A stretch of DNA of 64,000 bases from an uncultured bacterium (GTDB lineage Bacteria > Bacteroidota > Rhodothermia > Rhodothermales > UBA10348): the NCBI GenBank assembly GCA_943788505.1, contig CALSQR010000002.1, forward strand, positions 62,001 through 126,000, in the 5' to 3' direction. Shown one piece after another: positions 46,061-54,792 of the stretch. The notes under the pieces were generated by a model that worked only from the letters and a program-made list of their open reading frames with translations, ran no database searches and had not been told where the DNA came from. Position 1 is the first letter of the stretch; every line of letters begins with the position of its first letter. Position numbers and translations under genes: made by a program.

Positions 46061-49000
46061 TCAAGGTTGATTTAGATAGTCCAGAATCGCACCCATCAGG
46101 AGCGCCCTTATGCTATCACTACTAACAGTTTCGAATGGGAAGCCCATCACAACCGATCTTCCAGGAACGCCAACGGCAGCACTCATGTTATTGTCAGAGT
46201 ACCGGATGAGTGACTCACCGGATGATACGGGGTCCATTGCATCCGGATGTTCGACCCGGTAAATGAGAGGTGAAAGACCTGTATTGAAGGAAAAAGAAGG
46301 TTCTTCTGGTACAAAAGCGGACAGAACGTGAACGTCGCCTCGCTGAGCTGCCCGGTCGGTACGCCACTGCATGCCAAGCACATCCGCAGCGAAAGATCGT
46401 CCTGTATTATCCGCTTGGGGGCCTGCAAGATCTGTCGCAACATGTGCTCCGGTTATCAGAAGGTCACCGCCGGCGGTGCTAAACGCGCGCAGAAGCACCT
46501 GAAGAGGCGTAGGGATAGCCTCGAACTGGTCTAAACGACCAGGCCCTTCTGTTCTTTTTTCTTCGCCCAGAATGAGATCAATCATATCGGCTTCGATCGA
46601 TCCGCGCTCCAACAGAGCCTCATCACTCATGGTCGAGAATCGGACGCCCGTGGCCAAAAGGGCTTCTCCATGCGAAATGGGATAGTCAAACGTATTGCCA
46701 GCCTGCACATGCGTCTCCCAAGTAGACCAACTAGCCCCATGACCTGGAGAATCATCATCCAACCAGGGCGAATCTGAATTGAAATCGTACTGCTCACCTA
46801 TAAAGGAGAGGTCGTATCGGTCTGGTACGCCCTCATCCACAAAGCCGGCAAATCCTCTGAAAGCACCGTAGTTAACAGATCCGGGGGCTGAAACACGATC
46901 AAAACCAGCTACAATCAATGCATCTATATCCCGGCCTGTCCCCGAGGGCCGGCCTGCCGCAACTGTTTCGGAGGGGAAGCTCTCTCCTCCACTATTCACT
47001 GCGCTGACCCGAAATGCATGAACTGCGCCCGCTGGCGCCTTCTCACTAACAAATCGATTGGTCGAAACGAACTGTCCGCTGTCATATCCCCCGTCCGGAG
47101 TCCGGGTGTAAACCACATAGCCTTGTGGTGTTGCTGACTCTTCAAGCGGGTCTTCTACAGACGCCCACGTTAGCACGATGTCTTCTCCATCCCACTGTGC
47201 AGCGAGATGATCAGGCGCTAGCGGCTGTATTACAGGATCGAAACCATTCTGATCAGCCAAGAAATGAACCATGCTCTTGTATACCGACCGAGCCACATCG
47301 AAGCGGAATCTCGGGTCTAAAGCAAAGCGCATATCGGCAAAATTCTGATGCGAAAGCAGCTCGAGAAGTACACCCGGCACGTTGGGCCGGACTGCTTCAC
47401 TATAATCTCGATCCCAAATTGCACGTCGCGTCCAGGTCGAATCATACTTGGCACGAATGTCTGATACGATGGTTGTCTGCATCAGATCGCCAAGATCCCG
47501 ACTGGCAAATCGAGAAAATCCGGAAGGAAACTCCCTTTCCCCTTCCGTTCCGGTTGAACTATAGATCATCAATGTGCCGATGGTCTCTTCCGTGCCCGTG
47601 ACACCGGCGTCCGTGTGGAATGCCAATGAGAGGTCAATCGGGACGCCAAGACCTTTTTCAGAACGATTCTTATTCGGTCCGAGAGGTGCCCCCCTGAGGT
47701 AGTTCACCCATTCTGCTCGGCTGCGATAATCATCGATATAGTCGTTGCTCGATTCAGTCACGTTGTAGACCATAGCAGCCGGCAACCCTGCGTACTGCAT
47801 CCAGTAGCGCGCACCCTCAGTGAATCGGGGGCGTCCGGAGACCTGACCGTTGCGCTCAACGCTGCCCATCCCTCCTCCAAACCGGACGGCATCGGCCGAA
47901 ACCACCTTGCCTATATCCCAACTTTCATTGGTGAGCTCTACTTGAGCCTTCGCTGGATCAACCCCGGCATTGAATCTCCACGTTCCTACATACACCCAGG
48001 TCTGGGCCATCATTCCTTGATCAACTGATATGGAAGACGAACCGCCCGCATGGTGAACCGTGTATCGTGCATCGGAGGTAGCATTCTCCTCTTGCCCCCA
48101 GGATACGTACACAGCGTACTCGCCATCCTCTGGAATAAGTGGTGTCCAAGAAATGGAGGCCGAAGCTATAGAGTCTGTTCTTGAGATCCGGTAGGTACCC
48201 TGCCTAAAGGGATTTTCATCCCTCAGCACATTTAAGGGGGCAAAGCCGGCTTGAGCCCCTTCTTTCCACGCATAGGAAAGTTCGCCAATCTCAAGATATC
48301 TGCTCCCGTCCATGGGTGGCACATCGCCGTCAATTACCACCTCCTGCTTCTGAACGTCTCTCTCCCTTGGCATGTGAACGTAGGCCCCCGCGTTTTCAAG
48401 CATCGGTGCCAAATAGGGAACGATGAACGACATAGGAAGGAGATCTTCGACCGTCTGGAAAAGACGAGCGCGCTGCCATTCCCATCGGTCCAGCCTCTCC
48501 TCGTAATACCATCCATGACTGGGCCAAACGGCAATGTGCCGTCCCGATAACAAGGCGTCTGCTTTCCAGGGTTGGTCCAGTGAGGTCGTCAATGGTCTTC
48601 CTTGCGTTGCACTGGGCCACCGCTTTGCAGGATTGCCTCCTTCCTGCGCGAAAGCGTTGGGTACAAGCACGGAGATAGGCATGTCTAATGCACGAAGGGC
48701 GACCTGCCAATCAGATAGTCCCCCACCCGTTGCTCGATACACAATGCCTTGAATTGCAGGCTCGTCCCCAGGCCTAAAGGCTCGCTGTGCCATTGCAGCG
48801 TTGAATTCCACTGACACACGGCGCGCACCTCGATCAATAAGAACAGTATCCACTGCTGTCCCCGGATCGAATGCGATATCACAGCCATCGTCCAGGCATA
48901 TGGAAATGGCATTGTCCATTGCGGACATGACCCAATCAGCCACCTGCTTATCTGTCATCGAATCGATATTGCGGCTTCTAGTGAGGGAGCCCGAAGATGC

Positions 49001-49105
49001 ACAACCAGCTAGAAATACGATGCTGAAACATGCCAAGGCACATCGTTTTATGCCACCCGATAAAATGGCTTTCATGTTGCGAGACAATATTTTGCTGGTT
49101 TTCAT
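46061..49105 (-). CDS. Large lipoprotein with amidase_3-like, golvesin-like and FnIII domains
   Basis: A 1014-residue lipoprotein (lipobox FLAGC near residue 35). Amidase_3-like segments are split: GRHIAVWPSHGWYY near residue 185, then LSLAFHTDAGVTG and PGVLLELLSHQNF around residues 500-600. Between them a golvesin/xanthan-lyase-type domain is seen (SWTPLIPEDGEYAVYVSWG, TWVYVGTWRF). An FnIII unit follows (LTWASVEDPLEES, FRVSAVNSGGES), then a large C-terminal region of unknown type. Relatives in Bacteroidota are named xanthan lyase or amidase. It probably cuts peptidoglycan or a related polymer at the outer membrane. It overlaps the GHL10 gene by ATGA. Confidence 0.78.
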   Translation of the reverse strand: MKTSKILSRNMKAILSGGIKRCALACFSIVFLAGCASSGSLTRSRNIDSMTDKQVADWVMSAMDNAISICLDDGCDIAFDPGTAVDTVLIDRGARRVSVEFNAAMAQRAFRPGDEPAIQGIVYRATGGGLSDWQVALRALDMPISVLVPNAFAQEGGNPAKRWPSATQGRPLTTSLDQPWKADALLSGRHIAVWPSHGWYYEERLDRWEWQRARLFQTVEDLLPMSFIVPYLAPMLENAGAYVHMPRERDVQKQEVVIDGDVPPMDGSRYLEIGELSYAWKEGAQAGFAPLNVLRDENPFRQGTYRISRTDSIASASISWTPLIPEDGEYAVYVSWGQEENATSDARYTVHHAGGSSSISVDQGMMAQTWVYVGTWRFNAGVDPAKAQVELTNESWDIGKVVSADAVRFGGGMGSVERNGQVSGRPRFTEGARYWMQYAGLPAAMVYNVTESSNDYIDDYRSRAEWVNYLRGAPLGPNKNRSEKGLGVPIDLSLAFHTDAGVTGTEETIGTLMIYSSTGTEGEREFPSGFSRFASRDLGDLMQTTIVSDIRAKYDSTWTRRAIWDRDYSEAVRPNVPGVLLELLSHQNFADMRFALDPRFRFDVARSVYKSMVHFLADQNGFDPVIQPLAPDHLAAQWDGEDIVLTWASVEDPLEESATPQGYVVYTRTPDGGYDSGQFVSTNRFVSEKAPAGAVHAFRVSAVNSGGESFPSETVAAGRPSGTGRDIDALIVAGFDRVSAPGSVNYGAFRGFAGFVDEGVPDRYDLSFIGEQYDFNSDSPWLDDDSPGHGASWSTWETHVQAGNTFDYPISHGEALLATGVRFSTMSDEALLERGSIEADMIDLILGEEKRTEGPGRLDQFEAIPTPLQVLLRAFSTAGGDLLITGAHVATDLAGPQADNTGRSFAADVLGMQWRTDRAAQRGDVHVLSAFVPEEPSFSFNTGLSPLIYRVEHPDAMDPVSSGESLIRYSDNNMSAAVGVPGRSVVMGFPFETVSSDSIRALLMGAILDYLNQP

Positions 49106-50691
49106 GGAAGCAATACGAAAGAAGGTTCACTTTCTAGTCCAAGACGATTGACGGCTCGAAGTACGATGGCATCCGCTTGTCCAATCCAAGCAGCCGGCAA
49201 AAGCCGTTGTGTTCCGGGCAACACCTCCGACTGCCAGACCCCATCCATAAAACGGTGCACCTCCCAAACTCGAACCTCCACGTCATCCCCCGGACGAAGT
49301 CGTACCTGGGGTCTGCCCGCCAACGAATCCAATGTTATGGTTGGAGCGGAAGGTGCTCTGCTGCCGAGCCACGTCGTACGCGGGGTGAGAGCTGGCTTTT
49401 CATAGACATCAGTAACGAGCGTATCCCCAACTACAGGATCACCCAGACGGAGTGATCTCCAGGAGAAAAGGACATTCCCACTTGCGCCCGTAGTGGTTCG
49501 GGTTCGGCGAATCTGGTCAACTACTTCCCCAACCTGCCATGCGTTGCTGCCAGACGGATCCACGCGATAAACACCCATGCCAGGCCACATATGCCTGTTT
49601 GTCCGGTTTTCTCCTACCCACCAGTCTAACAGGGGACCAAACGGCTGACCTTTGCTCTCTAGCGGCCAATAAAGCTGGGGCGTCCAATAGTCCACCCATC
49701 CTTGCTCCAACCATTTTTTCGCATCAGCAAACAGACCTTCATACGCGTCAAAACCTGTCACTCCTTCGGGATGGCCCGGTCGCCATATACCGAATGGGGA
49801 AATGCCGAATAGCACCCATGGCTTGCGCTCTTTTATCCCCGAATATACCCGTTCGATAAAGTGATCCACGTTACTCCGGCGCCAGTCCTCTAGAGCGAGT
49901 GGTCCGTCATAGGCAGCCCACGAGAGGCTATCTGGAAAATCTACCTTATTGCCCTGTTCATCATTTACACCATATGGGTAGAAATAGTCATCCATATGAA
50001 TGCCATCCACATCGTAGCGATCGACAATATCCATGATCACTGCAAACGAGTGTTCTTCAGTGATGGACGCACCGGGGTCCATCCATCGCTGCGCGCCATA
50101 TCGATGTACGGCATCAGGGTATTGGTTGGATACGTGACGTTGAGACAGTGTGTCCGGTGCGGTCGGATGCCAGGCTCTGTATGGATTTACCCACGCGTGC
50201 AGCTCAATGCCACGACGATGGGCTTCGTCAATAGTAAATGCTAGGGGATCCCACACTGGATCGGGTGCGAGTCCATTATTCCCTGTCAGGTAATACGACC
50301 AAGGTTCAAGATCAGAAATGAACATCGCATCAGCCGTGGGACGTACCTGAAATACGATTGCATTTAGCTTTATAGCTTTTGCCCGATCGAGAATCTCGAG
50401 CATCTCAGCTTGTTGCTGAAATACAGGTAATCCCGGCTCGGACGGCCAGTCAATATTATCAACCGTTGCCACCCAAGCAGCACGAAATTCCCTTTCGATT
50501 CGAGGTAAAGTTTCAGTCAGTTCTGCTATTCGCACCTCGGCGGGTCGCGTATCAACTGATCGGCCATTACTACTCGATTCGGATATGGGCTCTCCACCCC
50601 ACCCACCTGTCGCATTCAGCCCTGATGAACAGGCTGATAGGGACAATAGAACACAACCCGCCATTAACAACCAGATCCTTGATACCATCAT
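49102..50691 (-). CDS. Family 10-like glycosyl hydrolase lipoprotein (GHL10/DUF187)
   Basis: A 529-residue lipoprotein from the ATG at 50691, whose start overlaps the GNAT stop. The signal ends LLSLSACSS. The GHL10 TIM barrel is visible as EFRAAWVATVDNIDWPS, AIVFQVRPTADAMF, GIELHAWVNPYRAW, VDGIHMDDYFYPYG and FGISPFGIWRPG. A C-terminal beta-rich domain is present. Members are predicted glycosidases; a few act on peptidoglycan or other glycans. The neighbouring amidase and AmpG-like genes favour a cell-wall or GlcNAc-containing substrate. Confidence 0.88.
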   Translation of the reverse strand: MMVSRIWLLMAGCVLLSLSACSSGLNATGGWGGEPISESSSNGRSVDTRPAEVRIAELTETLPRIEREFRAAWVATVDNIDWPSEPGLPVFQQQAEMLEILDRAKAIKLNAIVFQVRPTADAMFISDLEPWSYYLTGNNGLAPDPVWDPLAFTIDEAHRRGIELHAWVNPYRAWHPTAPDTLSQRHVSNQYPDAVHRYGAQRWMDPGASITEEHSFAVIMDIVDRYDVDGIHMDDYFYPYGVNDEQGNKVDFPDSLSWAAYDGPLALEDWRRSNVDHFIERVYSGIKERKPWVLFGISPFGIWRPGHPEGVTGFDAYEGLFADAKKWLEQGWVDYWTPQLYWPLESKGQPFGPLLDWWVGENRTNRHMWPGMGVYRVDPSGSNAWQVGEVVDQIRRTRTTTGASGNVLFSWRSLRLGDPVVGDTLVTDVYEKPALTPRTTWLGSRAPSAPTITLDSLAGRPQVRLRPGDDVEVRVWEVHRFMDGVWQSEVLPGTQRLLPAAWIGQADAIVLRAVNRLGLESEPSFVLLP

Positions 50692-51179
50692 CGCACTGTG
50701 TAGCTGTAATGGTGGAATTCTGTATCTAATTCCCAACCAAGGTCATGGTAGAGAGACTTAGCTGATTCGTTATCTACTGCTGTTGCCAATTCCAACCCAG
50801 CTGCACCCGTCTTTGCTGCAAACTCCTGAGCGCGACGCATGAGCGCATGCCCGACACCGCGTTTCCGCATACCTGGTGCTACGTATAGATCATTCAATAG
50901 CCAAATGGGCTGCATGCGCACGGAAGAGAAAAGCGGATAGAGTTGCGTAAATCCAAGCGGGATCCCGCCATCGTCCTCGGCTAGGAAAATGACGGAGTCC
51001 TGATTCTCAAGACGATCCGCCACAAATTGACGAGCTCCTTCGAGATCGGTGTCTTTCTTATAGAACACTCGGTAGCCATCAAACAATCCGGCGACGGCTT
51101 CCAAGTCATCTTGTCCAGCCTGTCGGACAAGGACAGCATCTGATCCGAGATCTTCCGCAATGGTGGTAGTATCTGACAT
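50688..51179 (-). CDS. GNAT-family N-acetyltransferase
   Basis: A 163-residue acetyltransferase with the acetyl-CoA motif region LNDLYVAPGMRKRGVGHALMRRA (seen in parts) and the C-terminal AVDNESAKSLYHDLGWE. It transfers acetyl from acetyl-CoA to an amine; the substrate could be a small molecule or a protein. It is the first gene of the operon that continues into GHL10, amidase and AmpG-like genes, with a four-base overlap. A role in modifying an imported sugar or peptide is plausible but unproven. Confidence 0.88.
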   Translation of the reverse strand: MSDTTTIAEDLGSDAVLVRQAGQDDLEAVAGLFDGYRVFYKKDTDLEGARQFVADRLENQDSVIFLAEDDGGIPLGFTQLYPLFSSVRMQPIWLLNDLYVAPGMRKRGVGHALMRRAQEFAAKTGAAGLELATAVDNESAKSLYHDLGWELDTEFHHYSYTVR

Positions 51180-51261
51180 GTATCAATGGGCTCCTTACTG
51201 GCGCCTTTCATCTGGGCGGCATTTATAGCTAGTTTGGCCTTTAAAGATACACGATGCATTC

Positions 51262-52095
51262 ATGTTTTACGGACTGCTTGCCAACAAAACGGGGCGGGAT
51301 TCACGACTCGCAAAATATAGGGTAGTAGCGGCGGCGCTGATTATTATCAGCGCCGCCGCTGCGGATGCCATGGGCCAGTCTGGCAACGATCCACTACGAT
51401 TTTTGGCCTGGGTTCGAGATGACGTGCGAGCCGTTCCCGGAGCCCTCTTTCAGGCGCCTCCGAATAGCGCCGGACTCTTTGCCATCGCCTGGGGTGGTGT
51501 TGCACTGAGGGATGACGAGTGGGCTGAGTCGTGGCAACGCTGGCACCGACGAGAGCTGTGGCGCCTAGTAGAGGAATTGGGCGATGCCAATGCTGCGCGA
51601 CCTGCTGCCCTAATCATCTTTGTGGGGAGTCTACTTCAGGAGGATGCTAGGTATCAGGATGCGGCCTTTACCAGTATTGAGGCGCTTGTTCTTGCCAACG
51701 TTGCCACTAATGCGCTGAAGCTGATAGCCGGACGCGCTCGTCCCTGGCAAGCCGATGACTCTCATCGCTGGAAACCGTTTTCTGGCAAAACATCATTCCC
51801 CAGTGGGCATGCAACCACGGCATTCGCACTAATAACGCCCTGGCTGGTGTATGTGCCGCATCCGGTTACATGGTCCATAGCTGGAATAGCAACGGCTACG
51901 TCGATCTCTCGCATCACCCTCAGATATCATTGGCCTAGCGACGTAGTTGCAGGTGCTGCCATCGGTAGCACAGTTGGAGTGTGGTTGGCTCGGCGGCACA
52001 AACGAGATACAAGCACGCAATTCGCGGAAGAAAAGAGGGTTAGACTATCGACGATCGTAGCACCTAGCACGCTCGGTCTACGCGTTCGGTTTTGA
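51262..52095 (+). CDS. PAP2-family phosphatase, probably exported
   Basis: A 277-residue phosphatase of the PAP2/haloperoxidase superfamily. The three motifs are present: KLIAGRARP, FPSGHATT and RITLRYHWPSDVVAG. The N terminus has a signal-like hydrophobic stretch (VVAAALIIISAAAADAMG). It likely removes phosphate from a lipid phosphate such as phosphatidic acid or undecaprenyl pyrophosphate. The hydrophobic stretch is encoded by a perfect 14-base-arm inverted repeat. Confidence 0.88.
   Translation: MFYGLLANKTGRDSRLAKYRVVAAALIIISAAAADAMGQSGNDPLRFLAWVRDDVRAVPGALFQAPPNSAGLFAIAWGGVALRDDEWAESWQRWHRRELWRLVEELGDANAARPAALIIFVGSLLQEDARYQDAAFTSIEALVLANVATNALKLIAGRARPWQADDSHRWKPFSGKTSFPSGHATTAFALITPWLVYVPHPVTWSIAGIATATSISRITLRYHWPSDVVAGAAIGSTVGVWLARRHKRDTSTQFAEEKRVRLSTIVAPSTLGLRVRF
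51327..51360. repeat. Perfect inverted repeat inside the PAP2 signal region
   Basis: AGCGGCGGCGCTGA (51327-51340), spacer TTATTA, then TCAGCGCCGCCGCT (51347-51360). The whole 34-base unit is fully symmetric, so either strand would form a very stable hairpin. It lies 66-99 bases into the gene. Confidence 0.95.
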
Positions 52096-52127
52096 AGTGA
52101 TGACCTTGCGGTCTCGATAGTGAAGCG

Positions 52128-53078
52128 TCACTCGGGCGAAGCAGCTCGCTGCAATCGATCCATGAGAGCACGCCCCATGCCCTCCAATCCAACTCGTTGG
52201 CACTCGATCCGGTTTATTCCCGCTTTTTCGCAGGTTCGAAAAAAATGAAACAGGTCCCGAGCATAGGTTGACACGTCGCCTGGCACCCGGATTGGTCCGT
52301 CATACAATCCTTTTTCCGGACTCTCCAAACCGATATAGGCATATCCGCTTCTACCCTCCGTTTTTGAGGGTGATGATACAACTACTACATCAGCTTCAGG
52401 CCGATAGTGCCGATGGCGAGTACCCGGACTGCGATGGCTAACGACATCAGCTGCGTCTGACATCCGCGTCCCAGGATGCACCATTTTCAGGTCCTCCAAC
52501 GAAATACTTCCGGGGCGCAAAATGATAGGTTCTTTTCCCGTGCAGTCCACTACCGTTGACTCCAACCCTACCCGTGATGCATCTCCCCGCAAAATGACGT
52601 CCACTCGGCCATCTAGATCGTCCATTACGGCTTCCCACGTCGTGGGGCTTGGCCTCCCAGAGCGGTTTGCTGAGGGGGCGGCCACGGGCTCACCGCAAGC
52701 ACGTAGGAAGGCGTTTGCCACGTCATGATCGGGCATTCGAATCCCAACGGTACCTAAGGAGGCCGTGACAACAGAGGGCAGGGTTGGTGCAGCTGGCACA
52801 ACCAGCGTCAAGGGTCCGGGGAAAAATGCATCTATCAGCACCCTGGCCGCCTCCGGAATCACTTCACACACTTCGGCGATCTGATTTCTATGAGCTATAT
52901 GTACGATCAACGGATTGTCTTGCGGTCTATTCTTGGCCTGGAATATCCGTGAAACAGCGTTTGGTTGAAATGCCGAGGCTCCCAACCCGAAAACGGTCTC
53001 TGTGGGAAATGCCACGAGGCCACCCTCCTTTAAGGTCGCTGCGGCTAGCTCCACATCCTGTGTGACAATCGTATTCAT
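52128..53078 (-). CDS. L-threonylcarbamoyladenylate synthase (Sua5/TsaC)
   Basis: This enzyme makes threonylcarbamoyl-AMP from threonine, bicarbonate and ATP, the first step of t6A tRNA modification. The YrdC domain shows FPTETVFGLGASAF, KNRPQDNPLIVHI and PSANRSGRPSPTTW. At 316 residues it carries the extra C-terminal Sua5 domain (RHRHYRPEADVVVV, GYAYIGLESPEK), so it is the Sua5 rather than the short TsaC type. tsaB is in the same window at 41.4 kb. Confidence 0.94.
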   Translation of the reverse strand: MNTIVTQDVELAAATLKEGGLVAFPTETVFGLGASAFQPNAVSRIFQAKNRPQDNPLIVHIAHRNQIAEVCEVIPEAARVLIDAFFPGPLTLVVPAAPTLPSVVTASLGTVGIRMPDHDVANAFLRACGEPVAAPSANRSGRPSPTTWEAVMDDLDGRVDVILRGDASRVGLESTVVDCTGKEPIILRPGSISLEDLKMVHPGTRMSDAADVVSHRSPGTRHRHYRPEADVVVVSSPSKTEGRSGYAYIGLESPEKGLYDGPIRVPGDVSTYARDLFHFFRTCEKAGINRIECQRVGLEGMGRALMDRLQRAASPE

Positions 53079-53099
53079 GGGCCTACAGTATTCATGGGC

Positions 53100-54515
53100 T
53101 TACTGCCAGGATGCCAATGTGTCGGAGAGCGATTGCCTTGACGCCCCCAATCGAACAGCTTCATCAAGAGTGGTCAGAAAATGTGCGCCCCACCCTGGAT
53201 AGTCTGACTCATCCCATAACGTGTTGTGCCACAACCCAGTAAAGACGCCGCCAAAGGAAGCGCAGGTCTGCATTAACTGTAGTGTCTCTTTCTCGGCTTG
53301 TGCTCTATCCAGATGCTGACGATTGAATAATGCAGACTCCATCATAACAAGCGGCATCTCCCAGACGCGCGTCTCCTTCATCGAAACAGGATCGAAAAGA
53401 GGAAATGGAAGGCAGGTCCCAAACCGGAACCCTGTACACTCGGCAAAACCAATCGTCGAGTCTACATCGAAGCCAGCCGACTCTAATAAATGAATCGAAG
53501 CGGGATGATCATGCCTCAAATAGTGAGCTCGATACGTAGAAACGGAATGCTGGCTCGCCGACCTGAGACGATCACGCTCAGATAGTAGTCGCTCAGGATG
53601 GGCAAAAGAATGATAAGAAGGATGGAGTCCTATTTCGTGGCCCTTATCCAGTTGCCGAAGAATAGCTTGCTGAACGGCCCCATCCATTAGGTGATAGGAT
53701 ACATCCCGCTGTCCATAGGCTGCAGCCTTATAAAAGAACGTACCGCGCGCTTCGCGTTTTTCAAGTTCATCCATAATGCGCACAAGCGCATCTCGAAATG
53801 GATCTCCGGATTCAATCAGCGAAAGGGACGTCCGAAACACTCGACCTAGGCGATCCTTGACGGATTCCTTCTGCTGATTAAGAATCGCTCGATCGAGAAG
53901 CTCGCGCTTATAGATCCCGGGCCTCCACTTTCGGATATAATCAATATCATGGGTCGCGCAAAAAGCCCAGGATGCCTGTCCGAACTCTTTCCGCTCCATC
54001 CGGACTTCTTTTTTGCGTAGCAGGTCGGCTAGAATATGTCGCGTCCAGTCAACTACGGGCATCAGCCTGACATCCAGATTATGCTGCACGGAAGATGCCC
54101 AGGGAAAACGCCCATGTTCGTCGCGGGCTCGAATGACTGTTTCTTGCCATCCGCTAAGGAAATAAAAGACGGTTGCAACTGGATCAAAGGTGACGTCCCC
54201 AGAGGCCTCGAACATCACCGGTACCCGAGTCTGCCCGATACGTACAAATCGTGACGATGGAAACGGAGCAACACGGGCGTCAAAGAAGTCAATAGTAGAT
54301 TCTGATTGTATGATCCTGAGCGTTGCATCAGGATGGGCGTCTGGATCCGAACCGTAGTAAATGCTGGGTACAGAATGCCCTTTGGTTGTGTCTATAGACT
54401 CAGACTCGAGCATCACCGGCTCTACTCTAAATGGCAGCAAAGCCATTCTCAATCCATACCATGCCGCGGCACGAAAGGAAGAATGAGTGTCGATAATACA
54501 GTCGATTCGCTGCAT
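53100..54515 (-). CDS. Polysaccharide deacetylase-family protein with N-terminal extension
   Basis: A 471-residue protein. An N-terminal DUF7033-like region (residues 1-190) precedes a divergent NodB-type domain: the first motif THDIDY near residue 193 and the metal-binding HEIGLHPSYHS near residue 300. YRAHYLRHDHP and GFDVDSTIGFAE follow, then VWEMPLVMMES. It may deacetylate an envelope or capsule sugar. It has no signal peptide. The gene lies 21 bases downstream of the Sua5 stop-start region on the same strand, upstream in transcription of sua5. Confidence 0.8.
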   Translation of the reverse strand: MQRIDCIIDTHSSFRAAAWYGLRMALLPFRVEPVMLESESIDTTKGHSVPSIYYGSDPDAHPDATLRIIQSESTIDFFDARVAPFPSSRFVRIGQTRVPVMFEASGDVTFDPVATVFYFLSGWQETVIRARDEHGRFPWASSVQHNLDVRLMPVVDWTRHILADLLRKKEVRMERKEFGQASWAFCATHDIDYIRKWRPGIYKRELLDRAILNQQKESVKDRLGRVFRTSLSLIESGDPFRDALVRIMDELEKREARGTFFYKAAAYGQRDVSYHLMDGAVQQAILRQLDKGHEIGLHPSYHSFAHPERLLSERDRLRSASQHSVSTYRAHYLRHDHPASIHLLESAGFDVDSTIGFAECTGFRFGTCLPFPLFDPVSMKETRVWEMPLVMMESALFNRQHLDRAQAEKETLQLMQTCASFGGVFTGLWHNTLWDESDYPGWGAHFLTTLDEAVRLGASRQSLSDTLASWQ

Positions 54516-54621
54516 GCCGTAGATAGAGGGGCGTCCGGATGGTTCCGAGGATAGGTCTCGGATTCGTCGGTATGAAAGATTAGCGGTATGTTTAGGCAGC
54601 GGGACCGAGTCCTGCTACATG

Positions 54622-54643
54622 AAAGTATACCCCAAAGTATACC
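54622..54643. repeat. Tandem AAAGTATACC direct repeats in a divergent promoter region
   Basis: AAAGTATACC occurs at 54622-54631 and 54634-54643, a 12-base period. Each copy contains the GTATAC palindrome. The 277-base region separates the deacetylase and HD-domain genes, so the repeats may be a regulator site. Confidence 0.5.
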
Positions 54644-54792
54644 TCTACCAACCCCTATCCCCCATCTCCCGTTTCATCTGGATAACAAATCCTGCGAAAA
54701 GGCGTCCGGGCCACAAGGGACATTGAAAACATGGGAAACACGGGAGGCGTTTAGGACGCGATGAATCACTTACTAGTATTTAGTCGAAAACT

